Positions 5,638 through 11,143 of a stretch of 22,319 bases of DNA are shown here, one piece after another. Made by a program: the position numbers and the translations under genes. The number at the start of each line of letters is the position of its first letter. The first letter of the stretch is position 1. This DNA is from a virus: positions 1 through 22,319 of IMG/VR virus record IMGVR_UViG_3300047550_002552. The stretch is one strand, 5' to 3'. The notes under the pieces were generated by a model. It was not told the origin of the DNA. It worked only from the letters and a program-made list of their open reading frames with translations, and ran no database searches.

Positions 5638-5923
5638 CTGCACTCACGAATACGTCACGATCGAGTCCAGGCCGACACCTGATGGTATCCGCAGGCGCAA
5701 GCGCTGCAAGCACTGCCACACCAGGATCACAACTCATGAAGTGTCAGCTGACTTTTACGAAACCGCTAAGCAGAATCAGGCGATAGTCGACAAGATGCGC
5801 GCTTTGCTGCCAAGTGAAGTTTTATGCAAGACCTGCATACACAACACTGGTACTGCTTGCAACTTCGACTTGCCTGAGTACAACACCAATGACTCTTACG
5901 ATTGTAATTTGTTTTGTAATTAG
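5630..5923 (+). CDS. Zinc-binding protein, 97 aa: NrdR-like ribbon plus Cys-rich tail module
   Basis: The start is TTG 5630, supported by GCGGAGG at 5617-5623, 6 nt upstream, and an 8-nt overlap with thyX. The N-terminal half has CTH (4-6), then IESRPTPDGIRRRKRC and CKHCHTRITTHEV (C26, C29). This echoes the zinc ribbon of NrdR (R-R-R-x-C-x2-C-x2-R-x-TT-x-E), although the ATP-cone is absent. The C-terminal 32 residues form the Cys-rich module shared with 5927-6214 and 7299-7604: CKTCIH (66-71), C77, FDLPE, DCNLF (91-95). Two zinc sites are likely. DNA binding is inference from the ribbon. Confidence 0.75.
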   Translation: MHSCTHEYVTIESRPTPDGIRRRKRCKHCHTRITTHEVSADFYETAKQNQAIVDKMRALLPSEVLCKTCIHNTGTACNFDLPEYNTNDSYDCNLFCN

Positions 5924-5926
5924 CTT

Positions 5927-6214
5927 ATGGCTCACTCCAAAAACGCCCGGCCGTGTATAACTTGCGGCCGCATGACCACCAGCCTTCTGCAATGCCCGGC
6001 TTGCTACAAGCAAACCGATGCAGGCAAAGCAGAAGCAAAGCTGAAAAATCGGTTACAGAAGTATAAACCTGTACATAATGGCGGCCCATGTGCGACATGC
6101 TTGCACTGGATTGGTCGCTGCGGTCTCGGTCTGCCGGAAGGCGGATCAAAATATGCTTGCGACTGCTCACTGCTTTTACTTCAAAACGAATTATGCGCAG
6201 CCACCCATTCCTAA
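5927..6214 (+). CDS. Double zinc-ribbon protein, 95 aa, with Cys-rich tail module
   Basis: The N-terminal ribbon has C10, C13, C23 and C26 (CITCG...CPACYK). A basic helical linker rich in Lys (about 31-49) leads to the shared module CATCLHW (55-61), C65, GLGLPEG, DCSLL (79-83), then a short tail ending ATHS. It starts 3 nt after the previous stop. The two adjacent genes share only the C-terminal module, and their N-terminal domains differ. Function unknown. The Cys/His spacing suggests metal binding rather than disulfides in a cytoplasmic phage protein. Confidence 0.75.
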   Translation: MAHSKNARPCITCGRMTTSLLQCPACYKQTDAGKAEAKLKNRLQKYKPVHNGGPCATCLHWIGRCGLGLPEGGSKYACDCSLLLLQNELCAATHS

Positions 6215-6426
6215 ATCCAATCGAGGCGGCTCTTATCCGTTGGATTAGCCGTTCCCCTCGGGTCGGCATGATTGTGGTCAAGGAGCACAGCTCTCTTGTG
6301 ACTTGGATTATCCGCGATCAATCTGATCCTCTCGCGGCCGATACCGAGCCAGAAGATGAAGACTTCCCAGAGCCGCCATCGATGCAGCTCGAGCGGCTTT
6401 ACCATGCACCCGACGCTCAGCGTTAG
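6193..6426 (+). CDS. Hypothetical protein, 77 aa, acidic tail
   Basis: I chose ATG 6193 (MRSHPFLNPIEAALIRWISR), which overlaps the previous gene by 22 nt. The upstream in-frame ATG at 6088 would overlap by over 120 nt. The sequence looks like a compact domain with a strand pair (GMIVVKEHSSLVTWII) followed by an acidic linker (AADTEPEDEDFPEPP). Function unknown. No Shine-Dalgarno sequence was seen. Confidence 0.6.
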   Translation: MRSHPFLNPIEAALIRWISRSPRVGMIVVKEHSSLVTWIIRDQSDPLAADTEPEDEDFPEPPSMQLERLYHAPDAQR

Positions 6427-6477
6427 GTTTTCATGTACCTGCCCAGCGCAGGGGTAGGGTCTTTTGGCGTCCACCCC

Positions 6478-6615
6478 ATGATTTGGGGTATTGAAACCTA
6501 TTTCAAACCTTGGTTTTTTGATGGAAAAGTCGTTCATTGGGGGCCCACGTCCCCTGACCACCGAGATGCTTTGCGAACCGCTCAAGCCATGGCAAGTGGA
6601 AACTGGCAAAGCTGA
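6478..6615 (+). CDS. Doubtful small frame, 45 aa
   Basis: A frame from ATG 6478 (extendable to 6433) encodes MIWGIETYFKPWFFDGK and ends DALRTAQAMASGNWQS. It reads quite naturally and would fill the 94-bp gap before the 79-aa gene. However, it overlaps that gene by about 95 nt in another frame and contains an imperfect hairpin. Only one of the two frames is likely to be translated in the overlap, and I favour the 79-aa gene. It is kept because the residue pattern is better than random. Confidence 0.3.
   Translation: MIWGIETYFKPWFFDGKVVHWGPTSPDHRDALRTAQAMASGNWQS
6487..6520 (+). promoter_or_regulatory. Imperfect hairpin followed by T-run
   Basis: GGTATTGAAA (6487-6496), a CCTA loop, and TTTCAAACC (6501-6509) form an AT-rich imperfect stem, followed by TTGGTTTTTTG. 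It ends just before ATG 6521. The shape is that of a weak intrinsic terminator or attenuator ahead of the last nucleotide-metabolism genes, or an operator dyad. The stem is only moderately stable. Confidence 0.35.
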
Positions 6616-6760
6616 ATTTCTTGACTACCTTTACGAGCTATATGACCGTGCAAACGCCGAACCTGGCGTGCGCGGCACATATACCGGTCTGTGGGATCGA
6701 TTCAAGTCTGATACCGCAGAGATTATGCGGGCCGGTCACATAACAAGCGGTGCTCTTTAA
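6521..6760 (+). CDS. Hypothetical protein, 79 aa
   Basis: Starts MEKSFIGGPRPLTTEMLCEP, followed by helices WQVETGKAEFLDYLYELYDRA and GTYTGLWDRFKSDTAEI. I favour ATG 6521. An in-frame TTG at 6491 and an ATG at 6566 are alternatives. The stop overlaps the kinase start as TAATG, so the two are probably coupled. Aromatic-rich amphipathic helices suggest a small folded domain, with no recognised function. Confidence 0.65.
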   Translation: MEKSFIGGPRPLTTEMLCEPLKPWQVETGKAEFLDYLYELYDRANAEPGVRGTYTGLWDRFKSDTAEIMRAGHITSGAL

Positions 6761-7296
6761 TGCAAAAAATTATTGGTCTTTACAGCCCGGCACCGCAATC
6801 GGGCAAATCAACTGTTGCGAGCGAACTTGAGCAGCGCGGTTACGTGATCGTGCCATTTGCTGAAACGCTCAAGCTAATGCTGATTCCAATGTTGGAGTCA
6901 CTTGGCTATGACCGACAAGGCGCAAATTATCTGGTACATCAAGCCAAACAGGTTGTTGTCGGCGATGCTGGCGTCAGCGTGCGGCATATGTTGCAGACGT
7001 TGGGCACAGAATGGGGCCGTAGCTGCATTCATCCAGAAATTTGGGTGCGCTGCTGGAAAGGTCGCGCTCAACAGTATTCGGCTGTTGTAGCTGATGACGT
7101 GCGCTTCCCCAACGAAGCCGCAATGATCAAGCTGCTTGGTGGCGAAATGTGGCGCATTGAACGACCCGGTGTACCGCGCGAACACGGTCACGCCAGCGAA
7201 GGGAGTCTTGATGGCTACGACGGCTTTGATCGCTTTATCACAAATGATGGGACAATTGATGACTTGATCTCTAAACTCCGGGAAATACCCGTGTAA
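6760..7296 (+). CDS. Deoxynucleoside monophosphate kinase
   Basis: 178 aa. Phage dNMP kinases (T4 gp1-like, P-loop family) phosphorylate dNMPs to dNDPs. The P-loop is at SPAPQSGKST (9-18). The first Gly of the classic GxxxxGK[ST] is Pro here. It is followed by VPFAETLK (31-38), the family-typical SVRHMLQTLGTEWGR (about 73-87) and VVADDVRFPNEA (about 108-119), then WRIERPG. The C-terminal FITNDGTIDDL is also typical. The start overlaps the previous stop (TAATG). It would act on the dTMP made by ThyX. Regeneration of all four dNDPs is family knowledge, not shown here. Confidence 0.88.
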   Translation: MQKIIGLYSPAPQSGKSTVASELEQRGYVIVPFAETLKLMLIPMLESLGYDRQGANYLVHQAKQVVVGDAGVSVRHMLQTLGTEWGRSCIHPEIWVRCWKGRAQQYSAVVADDVRFPNEAAMIKLLGGEMWRIERPGVPREHGHASEGSLDGYDGFDRFITNDGTIDDLISKLREIPV

Positions 7297-7298
7297 AA

Positions 7299-7604
7299 AT
7301 GGCGAGTTTGCGTTATCACGCCGGTCGGATGGTGCTTTACGAGGCGCCACCCGGCTGGCGGGTACGCATTAAGACCAAGACAGGCAAGGTTGACTTGCCG
7401 CTTGAATCGGCTGCCTTGGACGATGCGGTATCAGAAGCCGAGCAACTTTATGCCGATGCTCGTGCGATTGACGACAGCCATCCGTATTGTCAGCAGTGCA
7501 TTCACTGGAGGGCAGTTGCGGCAAAATGTGACTTAGGGTTTCCTGAAGGGAGAGCGTCCGGTGGCCGATTCGCACGAGACTGCAGTGCCTTCCGGGGCAA
7601 TTGA
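7299..7604 (+). CDS. Hypothetical protein, 101 aa, with Cys-rich tail module
   Basis: The N-terminal domain (1-60) is beta-rich then helical: YHAGRMVLYEAPPGWRVRIK, then LESAALDDAVSEAEQLYADA. It is unlike the N-termini of the other module carriers. The tail has CQQCIHW (64-70), C77, DLGFPEG and DCSAF (94-98), matching the modules at 5630-5923 and 5927-6214. It starts 2 nt after the kinase stop, so it is probably co-translated with it. The function is unknown, and metal binding by the tail is inferred from the invariant Cys/His spacing. Confidence 0.75.
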   Translation: MASLRYHAGRMVLYEAPPGWRVRIKTKTGKVDLPLESAALDDAVSEAEQLYADARAIDDSHPYCQQCIHWRAVAAKCDLGFPEGRASGGRFARDCSAFRGN

Positions 7605-7764
7605 CTGCGGGGACGGTTTTTATATTGAAATGGGCGAAGAACCGCATCTTGGCGAAGTGCGCTATGCGGCCTGTATGCCAGGTGGAGCTATCTGTCGCTA
7701 TTCCAATGATCTATGGCAGGCGCAAATTTATATTGAGCACTTGAAGGGCAACCCACCCCGGTAA
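7561..7764 (+). CDS. Hypothetical protein, 67 aa, last plus gene of the early arm
   Basis: The start is GTG 7561, supported by AAGGGAGAG at 7546-7554, 6 nt upstream. It overlaps the previous gene by 44 nt. An internal ATG at 7630 would remove the overlap. The product has CGDGFYIEMGEEPHLGEVRY and AICRYSNDLWQAQIYIEHL, an alpha/beta pattern with no known function. Its 3' end overlaps the convergent minus-strand HNH gene by 77 bp. Confidence 0.55.
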   Translation: MADSHETAVPSGAIDCGDGFYIEMGEEPHLGEVRYAACMPGGAICRYSNDLWQAQIYIEHLKGNPPR

Positions 7765-8053
7765 TCCATTCATAAACCTGTTGCGCACGATGCCAGTCCC
7801 AATGATGCTGCATTGTCCACCATGTCCAAAGTGACATGTGACCTTTAGAAGCATTACAGGAAAGGCAGGCGGGCACACAATTCTCAGGAATCGTGAGTCC
7901 GCCTTTTGCTTTTGGTTTTACGTGATCAATTGTTGTGGCATGACGACCACAATAAGCGCAACTGTCATGCCATGCTTCAAAGATTGAAGCGCGAAATCGT
8001 TGTTTAGTGACCTTTTTGCTAACCAGTTCGACGCCATCGATCTGGTGCATCAT
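7688..8053 (-). CDS. HNH endonuclease, 121 aa
   Basis: Classic HNH core with a structural zinc site: CAYCG (C32, C35), TIDHVKPKAKGG (D43, H44), PENCVPACLSCNASKG (N58, C63, C66, N67). The D-H dyad and later Asn residues coordinate the catalytic metal in this family. The N-terminal basic segment (VSKKVTKQRFRASIF) and the Trp-rich C-terminus (LWTWWTMQHHWDWH) are typical of small phage HNH proteins. The start is one of two adjacent ATGs (8053 or 8050). It lies 31 bp after dcd on the same strand. A free-standing homing endonuclease or a packaging-associated nuclease are both possible. The distance from packaging genes favours the former. Confidence 0.88.
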   Translation of the reverse strand: MMHQIDGVELVSKKVTKQRFRASIFEAWHDSCAYCGRHATTIDHVKPKAKGGLTIPENCVPACLSCNASKGHMSLWTWWTMQHHWDWHRAQQVYEWITGVGCPSSAQYKFAPAIDHWNSDR

Positions 8054-8073
8054 GGGAGCTAGGTCGGGCTCCC
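8054..8073 (-). promoter_or_regulatory. Hairpin abutting the HNH start codon
   Basis: Read on minus, GGGAGC, an 8-nt loop and GCTCCC form a perfect 6-bp stem that ends directly at the ATG of the HNH gene, with the dcd stop 11 bp upstream. The only Shine-Dalgarno-like bases (GGGAG) lie in the 5' arm. The hairpin could end the dcd transcript or control translation of the endonuclease. There is no T-tract after the stem. Confidence 0.45.
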
Positions 8074-8084
8074 TTATACGGTAG

Positions 8085-8609
8085 CTAGGACTGCTGCTCC
8101 CAGCTTGGCATCACGCGAGGTTGTTTGTTGTAATGTCCCACTTCTGCGTAGTCGATATCAGGGATCCCGGCGGTTATGACAAAAATCATCTGACCAATTT
8201 TCAGGCCAGGATATAGCGGAAGGGAATGGTAACGTCGACCATTGGTTAGCTCTAAAGTTAGCTTACTTCCACACCACTGGGGATCTGCAAATCCTGCGTG
8301 AAAATGTTCATAGCCTTCACGCGCACGACTAGATTTAAGGCAAAACATTCCGCATACATCATTTGGCATGTTGAATGTTTCGCGGGTCTCCGCTAACACA
8401 AACTCGCCCGGCGCCAGCCAGTAAGGATTCTCAGCGCTGCAGTGAGCAATCGATTGAAGCTGCAGCTCTGACGTGTGCTCCACCTCCACCATGATGTTGT
8501 CACCGAGTCTGAGATCAAGCGACGCAGGGTTTAGCAGTTCAGGCTCGAATGGCTCGATCATCCGCTCCTCTTCGATGAGGCGCTGGATTTCGGTGTCGTG
8601 GAGGATCAT
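8085..8609 (-). CDS. dcd: dCTP deaminase
   Basis: 174 aa from ATG 8609. A TTG two codons upstream is a less likely start. It deaminates dCTP to dUTP, feeding dUMP to ThyX. The dUTPase/dCTP deaminase trimer-fold landmarks are NPASLDLRLGD (27-37), LAPGEFVLAETRE (65-77), LKSSRAREG (91-99), HAGFADPQWCGSKLTLELTN (104-123, with E120 at the catalytic Glu position), LYPGLKIGQMIF (132-143), and a C-terminal GHYNKQPRVMPS that closes the active site. The usual Thr/Gly pattern around the DPxW loop fits a deaminase rather than a dUTPase. A bifunctional enzyme cannot be excluded. It is separated from thyX by about 2.5 kb and lies on the opposite strand. Confidence 0.92.
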   Translation of the reverse strand: MILHDTEIQRLIEEERMIEPFEPELLNPASLDLRLGDNIMVEVEHTSELQLQSIAHCSAENPYWLAPGEFVLAETRETFNMPNDVCGMFCLKSSRAREGYEHFHAGFADPQWCGSKLTLELTNGRRYHSLPLYPGLKIGQMIFVITAGIPDIDYAEVGHYNKQPRVMPSWEQQS

Positions 8610-8630
8610 CGGCAAGTGCTAGCGCGAATT

Positions 8631-8682
8631 CAGCTTAAGCTGTTAAGATTTTGGTGCTTCAGCGGGTTGCAGCCCCTGAAGC
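8631..8682. repeat. Palindrome plus bulged hairpin upstream of dcd
   Basis: Two inverted repeats lie between the dcd start (8609) and the plus-strand HNH gene (8709). CAGCTTAAGCTG at 8631-8642 is a perfect 12-bp palindrome. The second is a long stem: GCTTCAG (8656-8662), a bulged C, GGG, a TTGCAG loop, CCC, and CTGAAGC (8676-8682). Neither is followed by a T-run on either strand. Possible roles are an operator for dcd, a processed or protective 5' leader, or a bidirectional transcription block where the two arms meet. Confidence 0.5.
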
Positions 8683-8708
8683 GTGACCAACTCACGAGCA
8701 CTGAGCTG

Positions 8709-9206
8709 ATGACCAGCATTATAGAACAGTGGAAACCAGTGCCCGGCTACGAAGGGCTGTATGAGGTTTCGGACCAAGGTAAAGTCAAAAGCTTGCGAAG
8801 CGGAAAGCTAATGAAATTATCGGTTGCAAATACCGGCTACATGCAGTTGCAGTTAAGCGATAAACATAGGCGCAGCGTTTGTCACGTTCATCGATTAGTG
8901 CTTGAGGCTTTTGTTGGACCTGCTCCAATCGGAATGGAAGGGTGTCACGCTAATGGTATTAGAACTGATAATCGACTGTCCAATCTTCGATGGGACACTA
9001 GAAAGGGAAATATGGCCGATGCTCGCAAGCACGGCCGAACCAACAGAGGCGAACGCAGTCCATCGGCAAAATTGACGCGAGAACAGGTGCTTGCTATCCG
9101 CGCTGCCATCGGAACTCAACGCGAAATTGCGTCTAGGTTTGGCATATCACGCGAACAGGCGCGTGATATACGTTCTGGCAAACGTTGGGGATGGCTTCAG
9201 GCGTAG
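8709..9206 (+). CDS. HNH homing endonuclease with NUMOD4 domain
   Basis: 165 aa from ATG 8709 (MTSIIEQWKPVPGYEG). Domains in order are NUMOD4 at about 5-31 (EQWKPVPGYEGLYEVSDQG), an I-HmuI-type HNH_3 core at about 66-110 (HRLVLEAFVG, then CHANGIRTDNRLSNLRWDT and KGNMADARKHG), and a C-terminal helix-turn-helix-like region (TREQVLAIRAAIGTQREIA, then SRFGISREQARDI). This is the standard layout of phage free-standing or intron-encoded homing enzymes. It is the only plus gene to the right of 7.8 kb and is inserted between dcd and the lysin. It converges on the lysin with a 10-bp overlap, which suggests insertion by homing. Confidence 0.9.
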   Translation: MTSIIEQWKPVPGYEGLYEVSDQGKVKSLRSGKLMKLSVANTGYMQLQLSDKHRRSVCHVHRLVLEAFVGPAPIGMEGCHANGIRTDNRLSNLRWDTRKGNMADARKHGRTNRGERSPSAKLTREQVLAIRAAIGTQREIASRFGISREQARDIRSGKRWGWLQA

Positions 9207-10273
9207 TCCCATCTGCGTCGCAGGCCATCAGCGCGGCGGCCTAGATGGATGAACCTTGGCGCGGCATAGCCGAGACTGAATGGCCATTCACGATCACACC
9301 ATCGCTGGACGGCCATCATGTCCGCGCCATCAATCCAAAAATCAATAGCGCCTTCATTTGGCTTGGAATACAAGTGCTCTGAACTGCTCGCTCCATTCAC
9401 CATCCGATTGACAGCCGGAGGCCTAAAGCCACTTGTGATCACAACAGGCTTGCTGCCGAACGCCGAACGAGCACGCTCAAGAAAAGCCGCCAGCTCCGCC
9501 GCTGTATCTACCTGATGCTGCGCCACGAACCGCCGCTCTTCACGCCCAAGAGCGAATTCACCCAGCGTGACGTGCGGCGTTAACCGAGCACTGAACGGCG
9601 ATTTCGGCGTCAGCTTGGCCGGATCCTGCTGAATTTCGAGCTGCTTCGGCAGGCTTTCACGCCAAAGCACTCCTTCTGCGCGGCGCCTACGCAGCAGGCC
9701 AGCTTCAACGTTGGTGCCAGGATTTCTATAAAGCTCAAGCGCAGCCGGCACTGCATTCCAATCGCGTTCGCGCAGGCGCTTGCTGATGGTTTCGAAACCG
9801 GTAGCGCCGTAGAAGCCGCTGCCTAAATTGTAAGAAAATGAAATAAGAGCAGATTGCTGTCCGTCTGTCATCTCGGACCAGAACGGTACAGTGCTGGCGA
9901 GTTTGGCCGCGATCTGGTCGACCTCAGTTCGCATGAACATATCGGCCTCGATCACGGTGATCTTGTCACCGCAACTGACAGAGCGACCACCGGGATAGCG
10001 CGTGGTACCGTAACCGATTGTGTATGGCTCTGCGCCGGACAACGGATCTGGGTAGGCGGTGAGGTGACAGCCCTCGAATTCTTTGATCAGTTTGAAAGCG
10101 GGGGCGTAATCGCCTTGCTTGCCGCCTTGACTCCAGGTTTTGAACCAGGCTTGATCGCGACCGAGAATGTGAGGGTTGGCCTTGTTAATTGCTTCCTCAA
10201 GCTCAGACACTGCCGCCATTTGATGCGGCGTACCGTGCTTGTAATACTTGAACAGATCCGATAGCTTGATCAT
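9197..10273 (-). CDS. Two-domain endolysin: GH24 muramidase plus M15 peptidase
   Basis: 358 aa. After an N-terminal helical segment of about 58 residues (no signal peptide) comes a T4/P22-type lysozyme domain (about 60-205). The catalytic triad pattern is E67 (FEG), D76 (YPD) and T85 (YTIGYGTT), with a later SFSYNLGSG block. The C-terminal domain (about 232-358) is an M15-type zinc peptidase: SGFRPPAVNRMV (281-292), SSSEH (H300), AIDFW (D311), FIHLG (H343), the usual H-D-H zinc ligands. Together they would cut glycan and peptide bonds of peptidoglycan at lysis. The ATGA overlap with the small membrane protein gene upstream supports a lysis cassette. Confidence 0.92.
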   Translation of the reverse strand: MIKLSDLFKYYKHGTPHQMAAVSELEEAINKANPHILGRDQAWFKTWSQGGKQGDYAPAFKLIKEFEGCHLTAYPDPLSGAEPYTIGYGTTRYPGGRSVSCGDKITVIEADMFMRTEVDQIAAKLASTVPFWSEMTDGQQSALISFSYNLGSGFYGATGFETISKRLRERDWNAVPAALELYRNPGTNVEAGLLRRRRAEGVLWRESLPKQLEIQQDPAKLTPKSPFSARLTPHVTLGEFALGREERRFVAQHQVDTAAELAAFLERARSAFGSKPVVITSGFRPPAVNRMVNGASSSEHLYSKPNEGAIDFWIDGADMMAVQRWCDREWPFSLGYAAPRFIHLGRRADGLRRRWDYA

Positions 10274-10455
10274 CGCTTGACGAATGGAGTGATCACACCG
10301 GCAAGGATCTCAATGGCTCTGTAGATCTTGACGACTGCCTTTGATGCAGCAGTCAGCGCTGCGTCATCTTTTGGCGTAGGCGTCAGGTTGACCACGATCA
10401 ATGCAACACCGTGGATGGCAACTGCCAAGGCGATGTAATCAGTGACGCGATCCAT
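10270..10455 (-). CDS. Small membrane protein, 61 aa, candidate holin
   Basis: Start ATG 10455. A TTG three codons upstream would overlap the previous gene. A hydrophobic helix spans about residues 7-24 (YIALAVAIHGVALIVVNL). It is followed by TPTPKDD, an amphipathic helix, and a second mildly hydrophobic segment ending IEILAGVITPFVKR. Location directly upstream of the lysin with an ATGA overlap, small size and a basic C-terminus fit a holin or holin-associated protein. There is no sequence-family assignment, and the role is inferred from position. Confidence 0.65.
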   Translation of the reverse strand: MDRVTDYIALAVAIHGVALIVVNLTPTPKDDAALTAASKAVVKIYRAIEILAGVITPFVKR

Positions 10456-10457
10456 GG

Positions 10458-10709
10458 CTAGCAAGACGGCGGGCGTACTTCCAGCTTAGAGACCCTTTGC
10501 TCAACCGTATTAAGGCGAGAGAAAAACTCTTTTCTGTCTTCCTTAATATCTGAATGCAATACTTCTAATTGTGTTGCAATATGTTCAACGGCGCTCGTAA
10601 GGCGAATCACCGCATCACGAGCTTCGTCTGACTTGCGACTGAACCCCGCTGCTCCCATCGCAGCAACGGTAATAGACGCGCCGGCCACTGCGGCTATGAC
10701 TTCGATCAT
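10458..10709 (-). CDS. Small membrane-anchored coiled-coil protein, 83 aa
   Basis: The N-terminal hydrophobic helix (about residues 3-22, IEVIAAVAGASITVAAMGAA) is followed by a basic FSRKSDEAR and a long heptad-patterned region (about 32-78, with IATQLEVLHSDIKEDRKEF and LNTVEQRVSKLEV). This architecture recalls phage XhlA-like or other lysis-accessory membrane proteins, but there is no diagnostic motif. It lies 2 bp upstream of the holin candidate. It could be a holin partner or an antiholin. Confidence 0.65.
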   Translation of the reverse strand: MIEVIAAVAGASITVAAMGAAGFSRKSDEARDAVIRLTSAVEHIATQLEVLHSDIKEDRKEFFSRLNTVEQRVSKLEVRPPSC

Positions 10710-10733
10710 GGCAGCAACGGCTACTTCAATAGC

Positions 10734-10868
10734 TTAGCGACCTTGCCCTTTACGCAACTTTCGCGTACCACGAGGCTTACTGCGCTTGCCATTGCCTTGG
10801 CGCGTGAGCTTAGGTTTGCCAGCTTGATGCTCGATGCGCCCAGTGCCGGTCTTTGCTTTGACGGTCAT
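10734..10868 (-). CDS. Short basic protein, 44 aa, cyanophage-style
   Basis: Read from the ATG at 10868-10866 to a TAA at 10736-10734. The product starts MTVKAKTGTGRIEHQAGKPK, continues TRQGNGKRSKPRGTRK, and ends RKGQGR. It contains 16 Lys/Arg in 44 residues and no acidic stretch. I recall very similar short peptides (KAKTGxGRIEHQ...TRQG...GQGR) in cyanophage genomes, which is part of the argument for host. The ATG overlaps the previous stop (ATGA). Function unknown. Binding to nucleic acid or to an acidic protein surface is only inferred from charge. Confidence 0.75.
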   Translation of the reverse strand: MTVKAKTGTGRIEHQAGKPKLTRQGNGKRSKPRGTRKLRKGQGR

Positions 10869-11143
10869 CAGCAGTCCACCGCGTCGCTGTATTCAAGGTG
10901 CGTCTTGAGCCACGCATAGCCAATCGCCAGTGGATTGTCACCGGGCTGTAGCTCGCTGGTAGGCGCAAACATGGTGCGATCAAACACGGGGCTTGCGTTC
11001 TCATTGCGGGCATCAGCGTTCGCGTAATGCGAAATCTGAATCAGCGTTTGCTCCTTATCGCAACGCATCAGCGTGATACGGGCGTAGGTGTCGGCCATGG
11101 GGATGCCGATGTTGGTTTGAGCGAGCGAGGTTGTTAGTGCCAT
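10868..11143 (-). CDS. Small tail-associated protein, 91 aa, unknown
   Basis: Starts MALTTSLAQTNIGIPMADTYAR. A beta-rich first half (ITLMRCDKEQTLIQISHYA) leads to a helical end (NPLAIGYAWLKTHLEYSDAVDC). Coupled by ATGA to the genes on both sides within the fibre cluster. The position between fibre genes and the lysis cassette suggests a structural or assembly role. No family is recognised. The C-terminal Cys is unusual but unexplained. Confidence 0.65.
   Translation of the reverse strand: MALTTSLAQTNIGIPMADTYARITLMRCDKEQTLIQISHYANADARNENASPVFDRTMFAPTSELQPGDNPLAIGYAWLKTHLEYSDAVDC

Noticed and set aside
8718-8723. TATAAT on the minus strand upstream of dcd
   Set aside because: No -35 element at 16-18 bp and it lies inside the start of the HNH gene, so it is not better than chance.
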